The translations under genes and the position numbers were made by a program. A stretch of 64,000 nucleotides of DNA, taken from contig CP089931.1 in assembly GCA_021307325.1 (NCBI GenBank), positions 1,760,979-1,824,978 on the forward strand. Direction: 5' to 3'. The notes beneath the pieces were generated by a model, which was not told the DNA's origin, made no database searches, and saw only the letters and a program-made list of their open reading frames with translations. The stretch comes from Peptoniphilus sp. GNH. Its GTDB lineage: Bacteria; Bacillota; Clostridia; Tissierellales; Peptoniphilaceae. Of this stretch, positions 43,861 to 54,694 are shown in pieces. The first letter of the stretch is position 1. Each line of letters begins with the position of its first letter.

Positions 43861-45642
43861 ATGAAGGCAAAAAAATCAGTTTTATTAATAGTTTTGGCTT
43901 TTTTGAGCGTTCTTTCAGTGCTTGCTTTAATAAATTATTATTATGACCCCTTCGGAGTTTTTGATAAAAAAGATGGCTGGTACTCTTATAGGATGACCAG
44001 AAACCCAAGAACTGCTAAAATTTCATACTTGAATAGGCACAATAAGGATTACAATGCCTATGTCTTAGGTTCTTCTGGATCTAGTCCTCTAGTGAAGGAA
44101 AGTCTTGATAAGGCTAGCGGAAAGTCTTTTTACAATCTCTTCTACTATGGAGCTGATATGAAGGATGTCCTAGATACTTTTAACTATATAGTAAAAAACT
44201 ATAAGGTTGACGAGGTACTACTGCCTATAACTTTTTCCTTTGCAGAAGAATATGACAAGGGGGAAGATGACCTACACTATAAAATGAAGCCGGAGCTTTC
44301 AGGAAAATCATCTTGGCAATTTTATAAGGACTACATTTTTGCAGATCCTCTCTATGCAAACGACATGAGGAGATCTTATAAAAAGAAGACTTATCTACCC
44401 CAAGTCTATGATGTATTTTTGGAAGAATCTGGCAATTACGATAAGAGGTTAAGAGATATAGAGGGCATAGGTAGTCGGGAAGATTATTTGAAAAAATATC
44501 CAGACTTTCAATGGAAAAAGCCTGCTCTCAAGCTCAAGTACATGAAGGAATTTTTTAGGGATTTAAAAAAAGTTGTGGACACTTGTGAAGAGAAAAATAT
44601 AACCTATAAAATTTTTATGTATCCCTTATATAAGACGTCTTATGAGTCCTATGACCCAAAAGAATTGGAAGAGTTTTTTAGAGAACTAACTAAAATATCC
44701 GATTTTTATGACTTCACTTACTCATCAATTTCAGAAGATCCTAGATTTTTCTATGATACTGCCCATTACAGAAACGATGTGGGCGATATGATGATTAGAA
44801 AAATTTATGGTGGAGATGGCTATATTGCCAAAGATTTTGGGAAATTAGTAAAAAAGAATCAGGTCTACAAGATTGAAAGACCCAAAATAGAAAGTGAAGA
44901 CCAAAAAATTAAAGTTTTCATGTTGCATCACATAGACAAGGATGCTATAAACGCAGCAACCATAACTAGAGGAAAGCTGGAAGAATTATTAAAACTTATA
45001 AGGGATAAGGATTACCACTGTTTGAGTTTAGGAGAAATCAGATCTTATGTGGAAGATGGCGTTGACATACCACAAAAATCTGTCCTCTTGACTTTTGACG
45101 ATGGCTACTTGTCAAATTACAAGATAGTCTATCCCCTGCTTAAAAAATATGGATTAAGAGCTGTATTTTGTCCAATAGGCTCTTCCATAGGCAAGGACAC
45201 CTACAAGGATACGGGAGAAAAAATAATCCCCCACTACAGTTTAGATGAGATAAAGGAAATGGCTAAGTCAGGCATCATAGAGTTTGCCAGCCATGGCTAT
45301 GACATTCATCAGTCTGAAAAGTTTGAAAAGGGGCAATGCAGGCCTTCGATTTTGAAGTTGGATTCAGAGACTGAAGATCAATATATAGCTTATATAAAAA
45401 AAGACTTTGAAGAATTTAAAAAGCTTGAGGATGTTTTGGGTTATAAGATAAGGGCTATGGCATATCCTTTAGGTGAGCATGATGGGCTTTCGGATGTGCT
45501 TGTAAGAGAAGCCGGCATAGACCAAACATTTACAACTGTGGAGGGCGATAGTGTCATCATAAAGGGACTTAGACAGTCTATGTTTGCTCTTAATAGAATA
45601 AATATTTACGAAGATTTGGATTTGAGTGTCTTATTAAAATAA
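43861..45642 (+). CDS. Fusion of an SGNH/DltD-like domain with a NodB polysaccharide deacetylase
   Basis: 593 residues. After a signal anchor (residues 3-25), residues about 30-325 form an SGNH-like domain with YVLGSSGSSPL as the nucleophile block and DTAHYRNDVG as the D-x-x-H block; it occupies the place of DltD. Residues about 350-590 are a NodB-type deacetylase: VFMLHHID, LLTFDDGYLSN, a H-x(3-4)-H zinc site in ASHGYDIHQ, and MAYPLGEHD. One enzyme may thus both help transfer acyl groups and deacetylate a nearby glycan. ATG 43861 follows AGGTGAAT. The operon appears to end here. Confidence 0.8.
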   Translation: MKAKKSVLLIVLAFLSVLSVLALINYYYDPFGVFDKKDGWYSYRMTRNPRTAKISYLNRHNKDYNAYVLGSSGSSPLVKESLDKASGKSFYNLFYYGADMKDVLDTFNYIVKNYKVDEVLLPITFSFAEEYDKGEDDLHYKMKPELSGKSSWQFYKDYIFADPLYANDMRRSYKKKTYLPQVYDVFLEESGNYDKRLRDIEGIGSREDYLKKYPDFQWKKPALKLKYMKEFFRDLKKVVDTCEEKNITYKIFMYPLYKTSYESYDPKELEEFFRELTKISDFYDFTYSSISEDPRFFYDTAHYRNDVGDMMIRKIYGGDGYIAKDFGKLVKKNQVYKIERPKIESEDQKIKVFMLHHIDKDAINAATITRGKLEELLKLIRDKDYHCLSLGEIRSYVEDGVDIPQKSVLLTFDDGYLSNYKIVYPLLKKYGLRAVFCPIGSSIGKDTYKDTGEKIIPHYSLDEIKEMAKSGIIEFASHGYDIHQSEKFEKGQCRPSILKLDSETEDQYIAYIKKDFEEFKKLEDVLGYKIRAMAYPLGEHDGLSDVLVREAGIDQTFTTVEGDSVIIKGLRQSMFALNRINIYEDLDLSVLLK

Positions 45643-45671
45643 AATGGTATATACTAATATAGTAGGATTGT

Positions 45672-45690
45672 GGGGTCACTAGGTGGCCCC
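45672..45690 (+). promoter_or_regulatory. GC-rich hairpin in the uvrB leader
   Basis: GGGGTCAC pairs with GTGGCCCC around a short loop. GATTGTGGGGT occurs just before and again just after it (45667-45677 and 45696-45706). It may end the dlt-like transcript weakly or act in the uvrB leader. Confidence 0.5.
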
Positions 45691-45712
45691 TTATTGATTG
45701 TGGGGTGATGAA

Positions 45713-47680
45713 ATGGAATTTAAAATACATTCAAAATTTAAACCCATGGGCGACCAGGTAGCAGCGATTGAATCTCTAGTCGATGGTGTGAAGAAAAACT
45801 TGAAGCATCAAACTCTTGTCGGTGTTACAGGCTCGGGCAAGACTTTTACAATGGCAAATATAATAGAGAGGGTACAAAAGCCGACTCTAGTAATAGCACA
45901 TAATAAGACTCTAGCCTATCAACTAGTTGGTGAGTTCAAAGAGTTTTTTCCAGAAAATGCTGTGGAGTATTTTGTTTCTTATTATGACTATTATCAACCA
46001 GAAGCTTATGTACCTCAAACAGATACTTTTATTGCCAAGGATTCTTCTATAAATGATGAGATAGACGAACTCAGACACTCTGCAACCATGGCCTTGTTTG
46101 AAAGAAAAGATGTGATAATTGTCGCATCTGTATCTTGTATTTATGGTCTAGGAGACCCCATAGATTATAAAAAGTTAACCGTTTCTCTAAGACCAGGTAT
46201 GCAGAGGTCTAGAGATGATATAATGCGACATTTGGTCGATATTCAATATGTCAGAAATGATATAAACTTTGTGAGGGGGACTTTTAGAGTAAGGGGCGAT
46301 GTGCTTGAAATTTTCCCTGCAGCATCGTCTGAAAACTCAATAAGAGTTGAATTTTTTGGAGACGAAATAGATCGGATAGCAGAGATGAATGCCCTCACAG
46401 GAGAAGTGCTTTCGTATAAAAATTTTGTGAGTATATGGCCAGCATCCCACTTTGCTACATCCAAGGACAAGGTGGATAAGGCTATTATAAGTATAAGAGA
46501 AGAGCTTGAAGAAAGACTAAAAGAGCTAAAGGACCAAGAAAAACTTCTGGAGGCCCAGAGGCTGGAACAGAGGACAGAGTACGATTTAGAAATGCTTTCT
46601 GAGATGGGATTTTGTTCTGGAATAGAAAATTATTCTCGCCACCTTTCTCAAAGACCTGCTGGCTCAAGGCCCTATACTCTCATAGATTATTTTCCTAAGG
46701 ATTTTCTTACTATAATTGATGAATCACACGCCACAATTCCGCAAATAAGAGGAATGTTTAATGGCGATAGGTCAAGAAAGGAAACCTTGGTTAATTATGG
46801 ATTTCGTTTGCCATCGGCTCTTGACAATAGGCCTCTTAGATTCAATGAATTTGAGTCCATGATGAATCAATCAATCTATGTTTCTGCCACACCAGGGCCA
46901 TATGAAAAAGAACACGAAGAAAATAGAACTGAGCAGGTTATAAGACCGACAGGACTTTTAGATCCTAAGATTTATGTGAGACCGAGCAAAAATCAAATTG
47001 ACGATTTGATAAATGAGATAGAGAAGCAAAAGGAAAAAGGCTATAGGACTTTGGTTACAACTCTAACCAAAAAGATGGCCGAGGACTTGACAGATCATTT
47101 TAAAGAAATGGGAATAAAAGTCACCTATATGCATTCTGATGTAGATACAATTGAAAGAATGGAAATCATAAGAGATCTAAGACTGGGAGTATATGATGTA
47201 CTTGTAGGGATAAATCTTTTAAGAGAGGGTCTGGACTTGCCGGAGGTTTCTTTGGTTGCTATTTTGGATGCGGACAAGGAAGGTTTTTTAAGAAGTGAAA
47301 CATCCTTGATACAAACTGCTGGAAGGGCAGCTAGAAATGTGGATTCTTATGTAGTTATGTACGCTGACACTATAACCAAGTCTATGCAAGTTACAATAGA
47401 TGAAACCAACCGTAGAAGAAAAATCCAAGCTGCCTACAATGAAAAAAATGCAATAGTGCCTAAATCTGTATCTAAGGGCATAAGAGAAATTGTAAGCACT
47501 CATATTGCAGCTGAAGAAAGAGTTGGATATGATGAGGATGATTTTGATCCAGAAGAAATAAAAGCCATGATTGAGGGACTTAGGATAGAGATGTTAAAGT
47601 CGGCGGAACTTTTAGACTTTGAAAGGGCTGCTGAAATTAGAGATGAGATAAAAAATCTTAAGCAGATGTTGGAGAGATGA
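45713..47680 (+). CDS. uvrB: Excinuclease ABC subunit B
   Basis: 655 residues: helicase motif [14 protein letters not shown], the DNA-clamping beta-hairpin region [27 protein letters not shown], motif [11 protein letters not shown], and the C-terminal UVR domain for UvrC contact. It verifies DNA damage delivered by UvrA. ATG 45713 follows GGGGTGATGAA; the TTG at 45698 overlaps this site. uvrA follows four bases after the stop. Confidence 0.97.
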   Translation: MEFKIHSKFKPMGDQVAAIESLVDGVKKNLKHQTLVGVTGSGKTFTMANIIERVQKPTLVIAHNKTLAYQLVGEFKEFFPENAVEYFVSYYDYYQPEAYVPQTDTFIAKDSSINDEIDELRHSATMALFERKDVIIVASVSCIYGLGDPIDYKKLTVSLRPGMQRSRDDIMRHLVDIQYVRNDINFVRGTFRVRGDVLEIFPAASSENSIRVEFFGDEIDRIAEMNALTGEVLSYKNFVSIWPASHFATSKDKVDKAIISIREELEERLKELKDQEKLLEAQRLEQRTEYDLEMLSEMGFCSGIENYSRHLSQRPAGSRPYTLIDYFPKDFLTIIDESHATIPQIRGMFNGDRSRKETLVNYGFRLPSALDNRPLRFNEFESMMNQSIYVSATPGPYEKEHEENRTEQVIRPTGLLDPKIYVRPSKNQIDDLINEIEKQKEKGYRTLVTTLTKKMAEDLTDHFKEMGIKVTYMHSDVDTIERMEIIRDLRLGVYDVLVGINLLREGLDLPEVSLVAILDADKEGFLRSETSLIQTAGRAARNVDSYVVMYADTITKSMQVTIDETNRRRKIQAAYNEKNAIVPKSVSKGIREIVSTHIAAEERVGYDEDDFDPEEIKAMIEGLRIEMLKSAELLDFERAAEIRDEIKNLKQMLER

Positions 47681-47684
47681 TAAT

Positions 47685-50501
47685 TTGGAAGATAAAATTA
47701 TAATAAAGGGAGCCAGACAGCACAATTTAAAAAATGTAAATCTAGTCCTTCCCAGAAATAAATTTATAGTCTTTACAGGACTTTCTGGTTCGGGCAAGTC
47801 ATCGCTTGCATTTGATACAATCTATGCTGAAGGTCAAAGAAGATATGTGGAAAGCTTATCTTCGTATGCAAGACAATTTTTAGGTCAAATGGATAAGCCA
47901 GATGTGGATTCCATAGAAGGTATGAGTCCTTCTATTTCGATCGATCAAAAAACTACTAGCCAAAATCCCAGATCAACGGTCGGCACAGTCACAGAAATCT
48001 ACGACTATTTAAGACTTATGTATGCAAAGATAGGAAGACCTTTTTGTGATGATTGCCATGAGGAAATCACATCTTATTCGATTGACCAAATGATAGATGA
48101 GATTTTGAAATTGCCTGAGAGAAGCAGAATTCAGATTCTAGCTCCTCTTGTTAGAAAGAGAAAAGGAGCCTTCAAAAAAATCTTTGAAGGCATAAAAAAA
48201 GATGGATATGTGAGAGTTTTTGTGGACGGAGAAGTTTACGACATAGATGATGTTCCAGAACTTGATAAAAATAAAAGCCATGACATATCAATAGTAGTGG
48301 ATAGATTGATAATAAAAGATGAGATTCGCTCAAGGCTTGCTGACTCTTTGGAGTTGGCACTTGATAAGGCTGATGGCCTTGTGAATATAGATGTTATAGG
48401 AGATGGAATTTTGACTTTTTCGTCAAAACTTCAGTGTCCATCTTGCGGTAAAGTCATAGAAGAAGTCTCACCAAGAACATTTTCTTTTAATTCGCCAATA
48501 GGAGCTTGCCCCAGCTGCAATGGTTTGGGATTTTCGAAAGAAGTCGACAAGGACTTGGTAATACCAAACCCTGAGCTTTCCATAAAGGAAGGAGCCATTG
48601 CATGTTATTCGACAGGGGATGGCACCTACTATTATGAAATGATAAAAAATTTGGCAGCCCATTTTAAATTTCCGATAGACAAGCCTATAAAAGAGGCACC
48701 TGCAGAATTTATAGACGCCCTTTTTAATGGGTCGGACAAAAGGCTGTCATTCGGATTTGATTCTTATTTTTCGGGCTGGAAATCTTATGATGGAGTTTTT
48801 GAAGGAATTTATAAAAATTTAAAAAGAAGATACATGGAGACGAGTTCCGACTCTGTGCATGCTAGGATTAATGAGTTCATGTCAGATGTGGAATGCCCGA
48901 CTTGTCATGGTTCTAGATTAAAATCATCAGCTCTATCTTTTAAGGTTGGCAATTTGAATATTTTTGAGTTGACGGAGCTTGCCATAGCTGATTCATACGA
49001 ATTTATTAAGAATTTAAAATTGACTGAAAAAGAGGCCATAATAGGAAAGCAACTTTTAAAGGAAATAAAATCTAGACTTGGATTTTTAAATGATGTGGGT
49101 CTAGGGTATTTGAGTCTTTCAAGAATGGCAGGAAGTCTTTCTGGAGGAGAGGCTCAGAGAATAAGACTAGCCACCCAAATAGGTTCGCAATTGGTCGGGG
49201 TAATTTATGTTTTGGATGAGCCTTCAATAGGTCTTCATCAAAGAGACAATGCAAAGCTTTTAGGAGCTCTTAGAAATTTAACCGACATAGGCAACACTCT
49301 TATAGTTGTGGAGCATGACGAAGATACAATGTTGATGGCAGACCAAATAGTTGACATAGGTCCTGGAGCGGGCGATGGTGGAGGAAATATAATAGCTCAA
49401 GGCACTGCGAAAGAAATCATGAAGGTTGAGGAATCTATAACAGGTGCCTATTTGAGCGGCAGAAAAAAAATTGAAGTCCCTAATAAAAGGCGAAGTGGCA
49501 ATGGACTTTATATTGAAGTAAAAGGTGCTAAAGAAAACAATTTAAAAGACGTAGATGTAAAAATTCCCCTGGGGATGTTTGTGGCTGTCACAGGTGTGTC
49601 AGGCTCTGGAAAATCTTCCTTGGTAAATGAGGTCATATATAAGTCTTTAGCTCAAAAATTAAACGGATCTAAAATAAAACCGGGAAAGGTTGGAGATATT
49701 TTAGGTCTAGAAAATTTGGACAAGGTTGTGAACATAGACCAAAGTCCAATAGGCAGAACTCCCAGATCAAATCCAGCTACCTATACAGGCGCTTTTGATA
49801 TAATAAGAGATATCTTTTCAGTAACTAATGAATCCAAGATGAGAGGCTACAAGAAGGGAAGATTCTCCTTCAATGTTAAGGGAGGCAGGTGTGAAGCTTG
49901 CAAAGGAGATGGTATAATAAAGGTTGAAATGCATTTTCTGCCGGATGTTTATGTGCCATGTGAAGTTTGCAAGGGAAAGAGGTACAATACTGAGACTTTG
50001 GAAGTGAAGTACAAGGGGAAAAACATTTCAGATGTTTTGGATATGAGAGTTGAAGAAGCAATCAAGTTTTTTGAAAATCATCCAAGGCTTCTTAGAAAGT
50101 TGGAGACTTTAAAAAATGTAGGTCTTTCCTATATAAGTCTAGGTCAACCATCGACTCAACTTTCTGGAGGAGAGGCTCAAAGAATTAAATTGGCTTTGGA
50201 ACTTTCAAAAGTATCAACAGGCAAGACTATTTATATTTTAGACGAGCCGACAACAGGTCTACACACTGCAGATGTTGACAAACTAATAGGAGTCTTGAAT
50301 AATTTAGTAGACAAGGGAAACACCGTTTTGGTAATTGAACACAATTTGGATGTAATAAAGTCAGCGGATTATATAATCGATCTTGGACCTGAAGGGGGCA
50401 GCGGAGGTGGACAAGTAATTGCCACTGGAAGCCCCGAAGAAGTGGCTGAAGTAAAAGAGTCTTATACAGGTCAATTTTTAAAGAAAGTTTTAAAGAGGTA
50501 G
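47685..50501 (+). CDS. uvrA: Excinuclease ABC subunit A
   Basis: 938 residues with two ABC modules: first Walker [17 protein letters not shown], zinc modules with [18 protein letters not shown] and [17 protein letters not shown] cysteine pairs, signature [13 protein letters not shown], second Walker [16 protein letters not shown] and [15 protein letters not shown]. It scans DNA for bulky damage and loads UvrB. The start is TTG 47685, with GGAGAG eight bases upstream within the end of uvrB. Confidence 0.97.
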   Translation: MEDKIIIKGARQHNLKNVNLVLPRNKFIVFTGLSGSGKSSLAFDTIYAEGQRRYVESLSSYARQFLGQMDKPDVDSIEGMSPSISIDQKTTSQNPRSTVGTVTEIYDYLRLMYAKIGRPFCDDCHEEITSYSIDQMIDEILKLPERSRIQILAPLVRKRKGAFKKIFEGIKKDGYVRVFVDGEVYDIDDVPELDKNKSHDISIVVDRLIIKDEIRSRLADSLELALDKADGLVNIDVIGDGILTFSSKLQCPSCGKVIEEVSPRTFSFNSPIGACPSCNGLGFSKEVDKDLVIPNPELSIKEGAIACYSTGDGTYYYEMIKNLAAHFKFPIDKPIKEAPAEFIDALFNGSDKRLSFGFDSYFSGWKSYDGVFEGIYKNLKRRYMETSSDSVHARINEFMSDVECPTCHGSRLKSSALSFKVGNLNIFELTELAIADSYEFIKNLKLTEKEAIIGKQLLKEIKSRLGFLNDVGLGYLSLSRMAGSLSGGEAQRIRLATQIGSQLVGVIYVLDEPSIGLHQRDNAKLLGALRNLTDIGNTLIVVEHDEDTMLMADQIVDIGPGAGDGGGNIIAQGTAKEIMKVEESITGAYLSGRKKIEVPNKRRSGNGLYIEVKGAKENNLKDVDVKIPLGMFVAVTGVSGSGKSSLVNEVIYKSLAQKLNGSKIKPGKVGDILGLENLDKVVNIDQSPIGRTPRSNPATYTGAFDIIRDIFSVTNESKMRGYKKGRFSFNVKGGRCEACKGDGIIKVEMHFLPDVYVPCEVCKGKRYNTETLEVKYKGKNISDVLDMRVEEAIKFFENHPRLLRKLETLKNVGLSYISLGQPSTQLSGGEAQRIKLALELSKVSTGKTIYILDEPTTGLHTADVDKLIGVLNNLVDKGNTVLVIEHNLDVIKSADYIIDLGPEGGSGGGQVIATGSPEEVAEVKESYTGQFLKKVLKR

Positions 50502-50503
50502 CT

Positions 50504-51313
50504 ATGATAAGTAAAATTAAAAAAACAATCATTGTTCTTATAATGATTTTGATGATTTTGCCATGCTCATCATATGCAGCATATGTGCGACCAAATCATT
50601 TTATGGACAAAAAAGGCTGGGAGAGAATCCATGAGATAAAAAAATTTCAAGCACTCCACAATTTGACCGTCACTGGCAAGTTGGATGAAAATACAAAAAA
50701 AATGCTTAGAAATGACAAGATGTTTGTAAAAGATACAATCACAAGTCCGCCAAGTACGGGACCTTGGATAGCTGTCAATAAGACGCAAAAAATCTTGACT
50801 TTTTATTCTGGGACAAGTCCCAAGTACAAATTTCCAGTTGCTTTGGGCACTTCTGAAACACCAACGCCATCTGCCAAGACAAAAATTGTAAATAAGGCAA
50901 AAAATCCTGCATGGGGAGGCATGGGAGGAAAATATACACCAACTCAAGCAGATGATCCTAAGAATCCTTTGGGTGAGAGATGGATGGGCTTAGGTCTTAC
51001 TGGATATGGCATCCATGGCACTATATATCCCAAGCAAATTGGAGGATATGTATCTAATGGTTGCATAAGGATGTTTAATTATGATATAGAAACTTTTATA
51101 TTTCCAAATTCCAAAGTTGGCATGCCAGTATGGCTTGGAACAGATGAAGAACTCAGAGCCTGGGGCGTAAGTCAGGATTGGGGAGAAATGGTAGAAAAGC
51201 CTAAGGAAGATGCAAAAACTGAAAAAACTGAAAAAACTGAAAAAACTGAAAAGAAACAAGAAGTTAAACCTGTTGAAGAAGAAATAATTGTAAAAGAAAA
51301 TTTAATATTTTAA
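50504..51313 (+). CDS. Secreted L,D-transpeptidase (YkuD family)
   Basis: 269 residues. A signal peptide (cleaved near YAAYV), a short peptidoglycan-binding-like region (FQALHNLTVTGKLDENT) and a YkuD catalytic domain with YGIHGTIYP and the active-site YVSNGCIRM. It forms 3-3 cross-links or attaches proteins to peptidoglycan. The C-terminal tail is low-complexity, with four Thr-Glu-Lys units encoded by 9-base repeats. ATG follows AAGAGGTAGCT two bases after uvrA, but a functional link to repair is unlikely. Confidence 0.93.
   Translation: MISKIKKTIIVLIMILMILPCSSYAAYVRPNHFMDKKGWERIHEIKKFQALHNLTVTGKLDENTKKMLRNDKMFVKDTITSPPSTGPWIAVNKTQKILTFYSGTSPKYKFPVALGTSETPTPSAKTKIVNKAKNPAWGGMGGKYTPTQADDPKNPLGERWMGLGLTGYGIHGTIYPKQIGGYVSNGCIRMFNYDIETFIFPNSKVGMPVWLGTDEELRAWGVSQDWGEMVEKPKEDAKTEKTEKTEKTEKKQEVKPVEEEIIVKENLIF
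51218..51253 (+). repeat. Four 9-base tandem repeats in the L,D-transpeptidase tail
   Basis: ACTGAAAAA is repeated four times (last unit ends AAG), coding Thr-Glu-Lys each time. In-frame slippage would change tail length without breaking the protein. Confidence 0.85.
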
Positions 51314-51319
51314 TGAATA

Positions 51320-51349
51320 AAAGGCTCCTTATAAAAAGAGGAGCTTTTT
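51320..51349 (+). terminator. Terminator after the uvrBA / L,D-transpeptidase genes
   Basis: GCTCCT (51324-51329) pairs with AGGAGC (51339-51344), followed by five T. Confidence 0.85.
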
Positions 51350-51401
51350 GCTTGCCTTTATAGCCACTTTTATTTATGATTTTTCTTAGAGGAGGCTTGA
51401 A

Positions 51402-51746
51402 ATGAAAAAAATATACATAAATATGGATAATTCTATAAGATATGCCGATCAAATCGAGGAATTTTTTAAATTTTTAGATAAGGGTCTTGACATAAAAGCT
51501 TTTTATTCAGGAGATAAACTGGATGAATATTTAGATTTTAAAAATTTCATAATGATGACTTATGAAAGAGATTTTCCGATTTCGTTTTTGCCGCAAGATA
51601 AGGATTTGCTTTCTCTTTTTGAAGATAGGCTTGAAGAAGCAAAAACAGCCTTTGCCAAACTTGTGTATGAAGACGATTTATTTTTAGCATCATATGCATC
51701 GGCAGCGGGCATTGAGCTTGTTCTTCTTGAGGAAAAAATGATTTAA
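51402..51746 (+). CDS. Small protein of unknown function
   Basis: 114 residues, not recognised. It starts MKKIYINMDNSIRYADQIEE, is acidic, has no membrane segment or signal peptide, and shows mixed helix-strand character. It has a good binding site (GAGGAGGCTTGAA) and codon use like its neighbours, so it is probably expressed. It lies between a terminator and the two-component system genes, separated from the latter by about 65 bases. Confidence 0.65.
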   Translation: MKKIYINMDNSIRYADQIEEFFKFLDKGLDIKAFYSGDKLDEYLDFKNFIMMTYERDFPISFLPQDKDLLSLFEDRLEEAKTAFAKLVYEDDLFLASYASAAGIELVLLEEKMI

Positions 51747-51813
51747 TAAAATTTCTTTCTAAATTTAACAAAGTTATCACATTTTAGATATATCTTTTAT
51801 GGGAGGTGAATTT

Positions 51814-52485
51814 ATGTTTAAAATTTTGGTCGTTGATGATGAGGCTAAGATTAGAGAGGTCATAAAAACTTATGCGGAGTTTGAGGGACATGAGGTCACT
51901 CAGGCTTGTGATGGCATTGAGGCTGTGGAATTGTGCAAAAACAATGACTATGATGTGATAGTAATGGATATAATGATGCCAAGACTTGACGGATTTTCAG
52001 CTTATAAGGAAATTAAAAAAATAAAAAATATACCAGTGCTCATGCTTTCTGCTAGAGGAGAAGAATTTGACAAGTTGTTCGGATTTGAAATAGGTATAGA
52101 TGATTATGTAGTAAAGCCATTTTCGCCTAAAGAACTCATGGCTAGACTCAAGGTTATAGTTTCTAGAAACAAAAAAACAATTGATAATGAGATTTTGAAG
52201 TTTGAAGGTCTGGAGATAGATTTAGATGGCAGAGTTGTTTTTGTGGATGGCAAGAAGGTGGATATGACTCCAAAAGAATATGATCTACTAACTTTTTTGG
52301 TAAAGAATGAAAATATAGCTTTATCTAGAGATAAACTCTTAAATAAGGTTTGGGGATATGATTTTTATGGCGATGACAGGACGGTGGATACCCATATCAA
52401 GATGCTTAGAAATTCTATCAAGGAATATAGGAAGTTTATAGTTACGGTAAGAGGCATCGGCTATAAATTTGATACGAGGATATGA
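51814..52485 (+). CDS. Response regulator, OmpR/PhoB family
   Basis: 223 residues. The receiver domain has the acidic pair VVDDE, the phosphorylation site Asp52 in VIVMDIMMPRLDG, and the switch Lys in VVKPFSPKEL. A C-terminal winged helix follows with DMTPKEYDLLTFL and the recognition helix near GDDRTVDTHIKMLR. ATG 51814 follows GGGAGGTGAATTT; the frame open from 51799 runs through that site. It overlaps the kinase gene by four bases. Targets are not evident. Confidence 0.95.
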   Translation: MFKILVVDDEAKIREVIKTYAEFEGHEVTQACDGIEAVELCKNNDYDVIVMDIMMPRLDGFSAYKEIKKIKNIPVLMLSARGEEFDKLFGFEIGIDDYVVKPFSPKELMARLKVIVSRNKKTIDNEILKFEGLEIDLDGRVVFVDGKKVDMTPKEYDLLTFLVKNENIALSRDKLLNKVWGYDFYGDDRTVDTHIKMLRNSIKEYRKFIVTVRGIGYKFDTRI

Positions 52486-53906
52486 TGAATGCTTTGAAAG
52501 AAAAAATTTTTTCGACTATAAAATTCAAATTATGGAAGTATTTCGTTGCCTTTGGGGCAACGATTTTAATTATACTTTGGCTTTTGCAGACCGTATTCTT
52601 AAATTCGTTTTATGAGGTTATGAAACAAAGGGAAATTGTGAAAATAGGTAACACTCTCAAGAATGAATTTAAGTCTGAAGATTTTGAATATACCCTCTAT
52701 AACTATGCCATAAAAAAGGGTGTCAGCATAACTGTTGTCAACAAGGAAGGCAGAATTATATATCCTGTAACTTTTTGGGAATTTTTGCTAAGGCCAGATA
52801 GGATTGACTTTGAAGATGGAGAACTGAACAAGTCTTTTGAGAGGGTTAAAAGTGGCAAGGCCTATGAGGTATCTGTAATAAAATATCCTAGAATAGATAG
52901 CAGAGTTATCGAATATATTGGTAATTTGGGAGATAAGTACAAGGACAGCTACTATATTTTCATATCTTCGGTTTTGGAGCCTGTTGATGCGACAACTGGT
53001 GTCTTGAAAAAAATTCTAGTCTTGGTTTCGATTTTATCTCTATTTGTGGGTGCAATTCTTTCTTATTTTTTCTCGAAGAGATTTTCAAAGCCTTTAACAG
53101 ATATGTCCAACACAGCTAAGGCTTTGGAAAACGGCAATACGCAAGTTTTTTTCAAAAAGGGTTCCTATACTGAAATAAATAATCTGGCTGAAGCTTTAAA
53201 TAGGGCTACCTATGAGCTTAAAAAGACCAACAATATGAGAAGAGATTTAATAGCCAATGTGAGCCACGACTTAAAGACACCTCTTACTGTAATAAAATCC
53301 TATGGAGAGATGATAAGGGATATTTCTGGCGACAATAAGGATATGAGGCAAGAACACATAGGGACAATTATCGAAGAGGCAGACAAATTGACAGATTTGG
53401 TAAATGACCTCTTGGACTTGTCTAAATTGGAATCTGGCATGGCAAAACTCAGAATATCAGAAAATAATCTTGGAGATTTGGCAGAAAATGTGGTTGCAAG
53501 ATTTAAGCTGCAACAAGAACAAGCTGGATATGAATTCAAAATTGAAAAGAGTGGAGATTTGAATATCTGCTGCGATCAAAATAAAATTAGTCAGGTAATT
53601 TATAATTTAATTTCAAATGCCATAAATTATTCCAAGGATGAAAAAAAGATTCTGGTCAAAATAAGTCAAAGAGAAAATGAAGTTGAATTTCACGTCATAG
53701 ATAAGGGCATAGGTATAGATGAAGACCAATTAAAAAGCATATGGGACAGGTTTTACAGAGTCGGAGACAATCATCAAAGGTCTAGTGTGGGAACTGGTCT
53801 TGGCCTTTATATAGTAAAATCTATTTTGGATTTACATGGATTTGACTATGGTGTAAAATCACAAAAAGATAAGGGATCAGATTTTTATTTTGTGGCTAGG
53901 AAATAG
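52482..53906 (+). CDS. Sensor histidine kinase
   Basis: 474 residues. Two membrane helices (about 21-41 and 176-198) flank an extracellular sensor of about 130 residues. Then come a HAMP domain, the phospho-acceptor helix NVSHDLKTPLTVIKSYGE (His262), and the ATPase domain with NLISNAINYS (N box), DKGIGID (G1) and GTGLGLYIVKS (G2). The signal is unknown; the outer sensor is not a standard recognised type. Two ATGs lie together (52482 and 52485); the second is better spaced from GAGG. Confidence 0.94.
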   Translation: MMNALKEKIFSTIKFKLWKYFVAFGATILIILWLLQTVFLNSFYEVMKQREIVKIGNTLKNEFKSEDFEYTLYNYAIKKGVSITVVNKEGRIIYPVTFWEFLLRPDRIDFEDGELNKSFERVKSGKAYEVSVIKYPRIDSRVIEYIGNLGDKYKDSYYIFISSVLEPVDATTGVLKKILVLVSILSLFVGAILSYFFSKRFSKPLTDMSNTAKALENGNTQVFFKKGSYTEINNLAEALNRATYELKKTNNMRRDLIANVSHDLKTPLTVIKSYGEMIRDISGDNKDMRQEHIGTIIEEADKLTDLVNDLLDLSKLESGMAKLRISENNLGDLAENVVARFKLQQEQAGYEFKIEKSGDLNICCDQNKISQVIYNLISNAINYSKDEKKILVKISQRENEVEFHVIDKGIGIDEDQLKSIWDRFYRVGDNHQRSSVGTGLGLYIVKSILDLHGFDYGVKSQKDKGSDFYFVARK

Positions 53907-53965
53907 TTGATAAATAAATAAAAAACTGTGATAATTTTAATATATAAATTTTAAGGAGTGAAAAA

Positions 53966-54694
53966 ATGTCAGGACATTCTAAATGGAATAACATAAAAAA
54001 TAAAAAGGGTAAAGAAGACGCTAAACGTGGCAGGATTTTTACCAAGTTGGGAAGATATATTATGGTTGCGGCTAGAGATGGCGGCCCAGACCCTGACTAC
54101 AATCCATCTTTGAAGGCTGCCATAGACAAGGCAAAAGCTGAAAATATGCCTAATGACAATATAGAAAGAGCTATAAAAAAGGGCAACGGAGAGTTGGGAG
54201 ATTCGAATTTTGAAGAAGTTACTTATGAAGGATACGGACCAGGTGGAGTTGCTGTTATAGTGGAGTGCTTGACAGATAATAGAAATAGAACTGCCCCAGA
54301 TGTGCGCCATGCTTTTGACAAGTTTGGTGGAAATCTCGGAACTAGTGGAAGCGTAACTTTCATGTTTGAAAAAAAGGGTCAAATCGGTATTGAAAAATCG
54401 GATTCTATTGACGGTGATGAGCTTATGATGCTTGCTCTTGAACTCGGGGCAGAAGATGTAATAGAAAGAGAAGAAGCCTATGAAATCTTGACAAAGCAGG
54501 AGGATTATTCTTCTGTAAGAGATGGTCTTGAAAAGGAAGGTTACGATTTTATAGTTTCAGAAGTGGCTTATCTTCCTTCAACAATGGCAGAGATAAACGA
54601 TGAGGAAATCATAGCAAAGTTGGATAAGATGATTGACATGCTTGAAGACAATGATGATGTCCAAGAAGTGTATACAAACTGGGAGAGAGATTAA
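53966..54694 (+). CDS. YebC/PmpR family protein
   Basis: 242 residues starting [22 protein letters not shown], the hallmark N-terminus. [19 protein letters not shown] and [17 protein letters not shown] complete the family pattern. YebC proteins have been described as transcription regulators and, more recently, as factors that relieve ribosome stalling. RBS AAGGAGTGAAAAA. The stop shares one base with the deoC start. Confidence 0.95.
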   Translation: MSGHSKWNNIKNKKGKEDAKRGRIFTKLGRYIMVAARDGGPDPDYNPSLKAAIDKAKAENMPNDNIERAIKKGNGELGDSNFEEVTYEGYGPGGVAVIVECLTDNRNRTAPDVRHAFDKFGGNLGTSGSVTFMFEKKGQIGIEKSDSIDGDELMMLALELGAEDVIEREEAYEILTKQEDYSSVRDGLEKEGYDFIVSEVAYLPSTMAEINDEEIIAKLDKMIDMLEDNDDVQEVYTNWERD

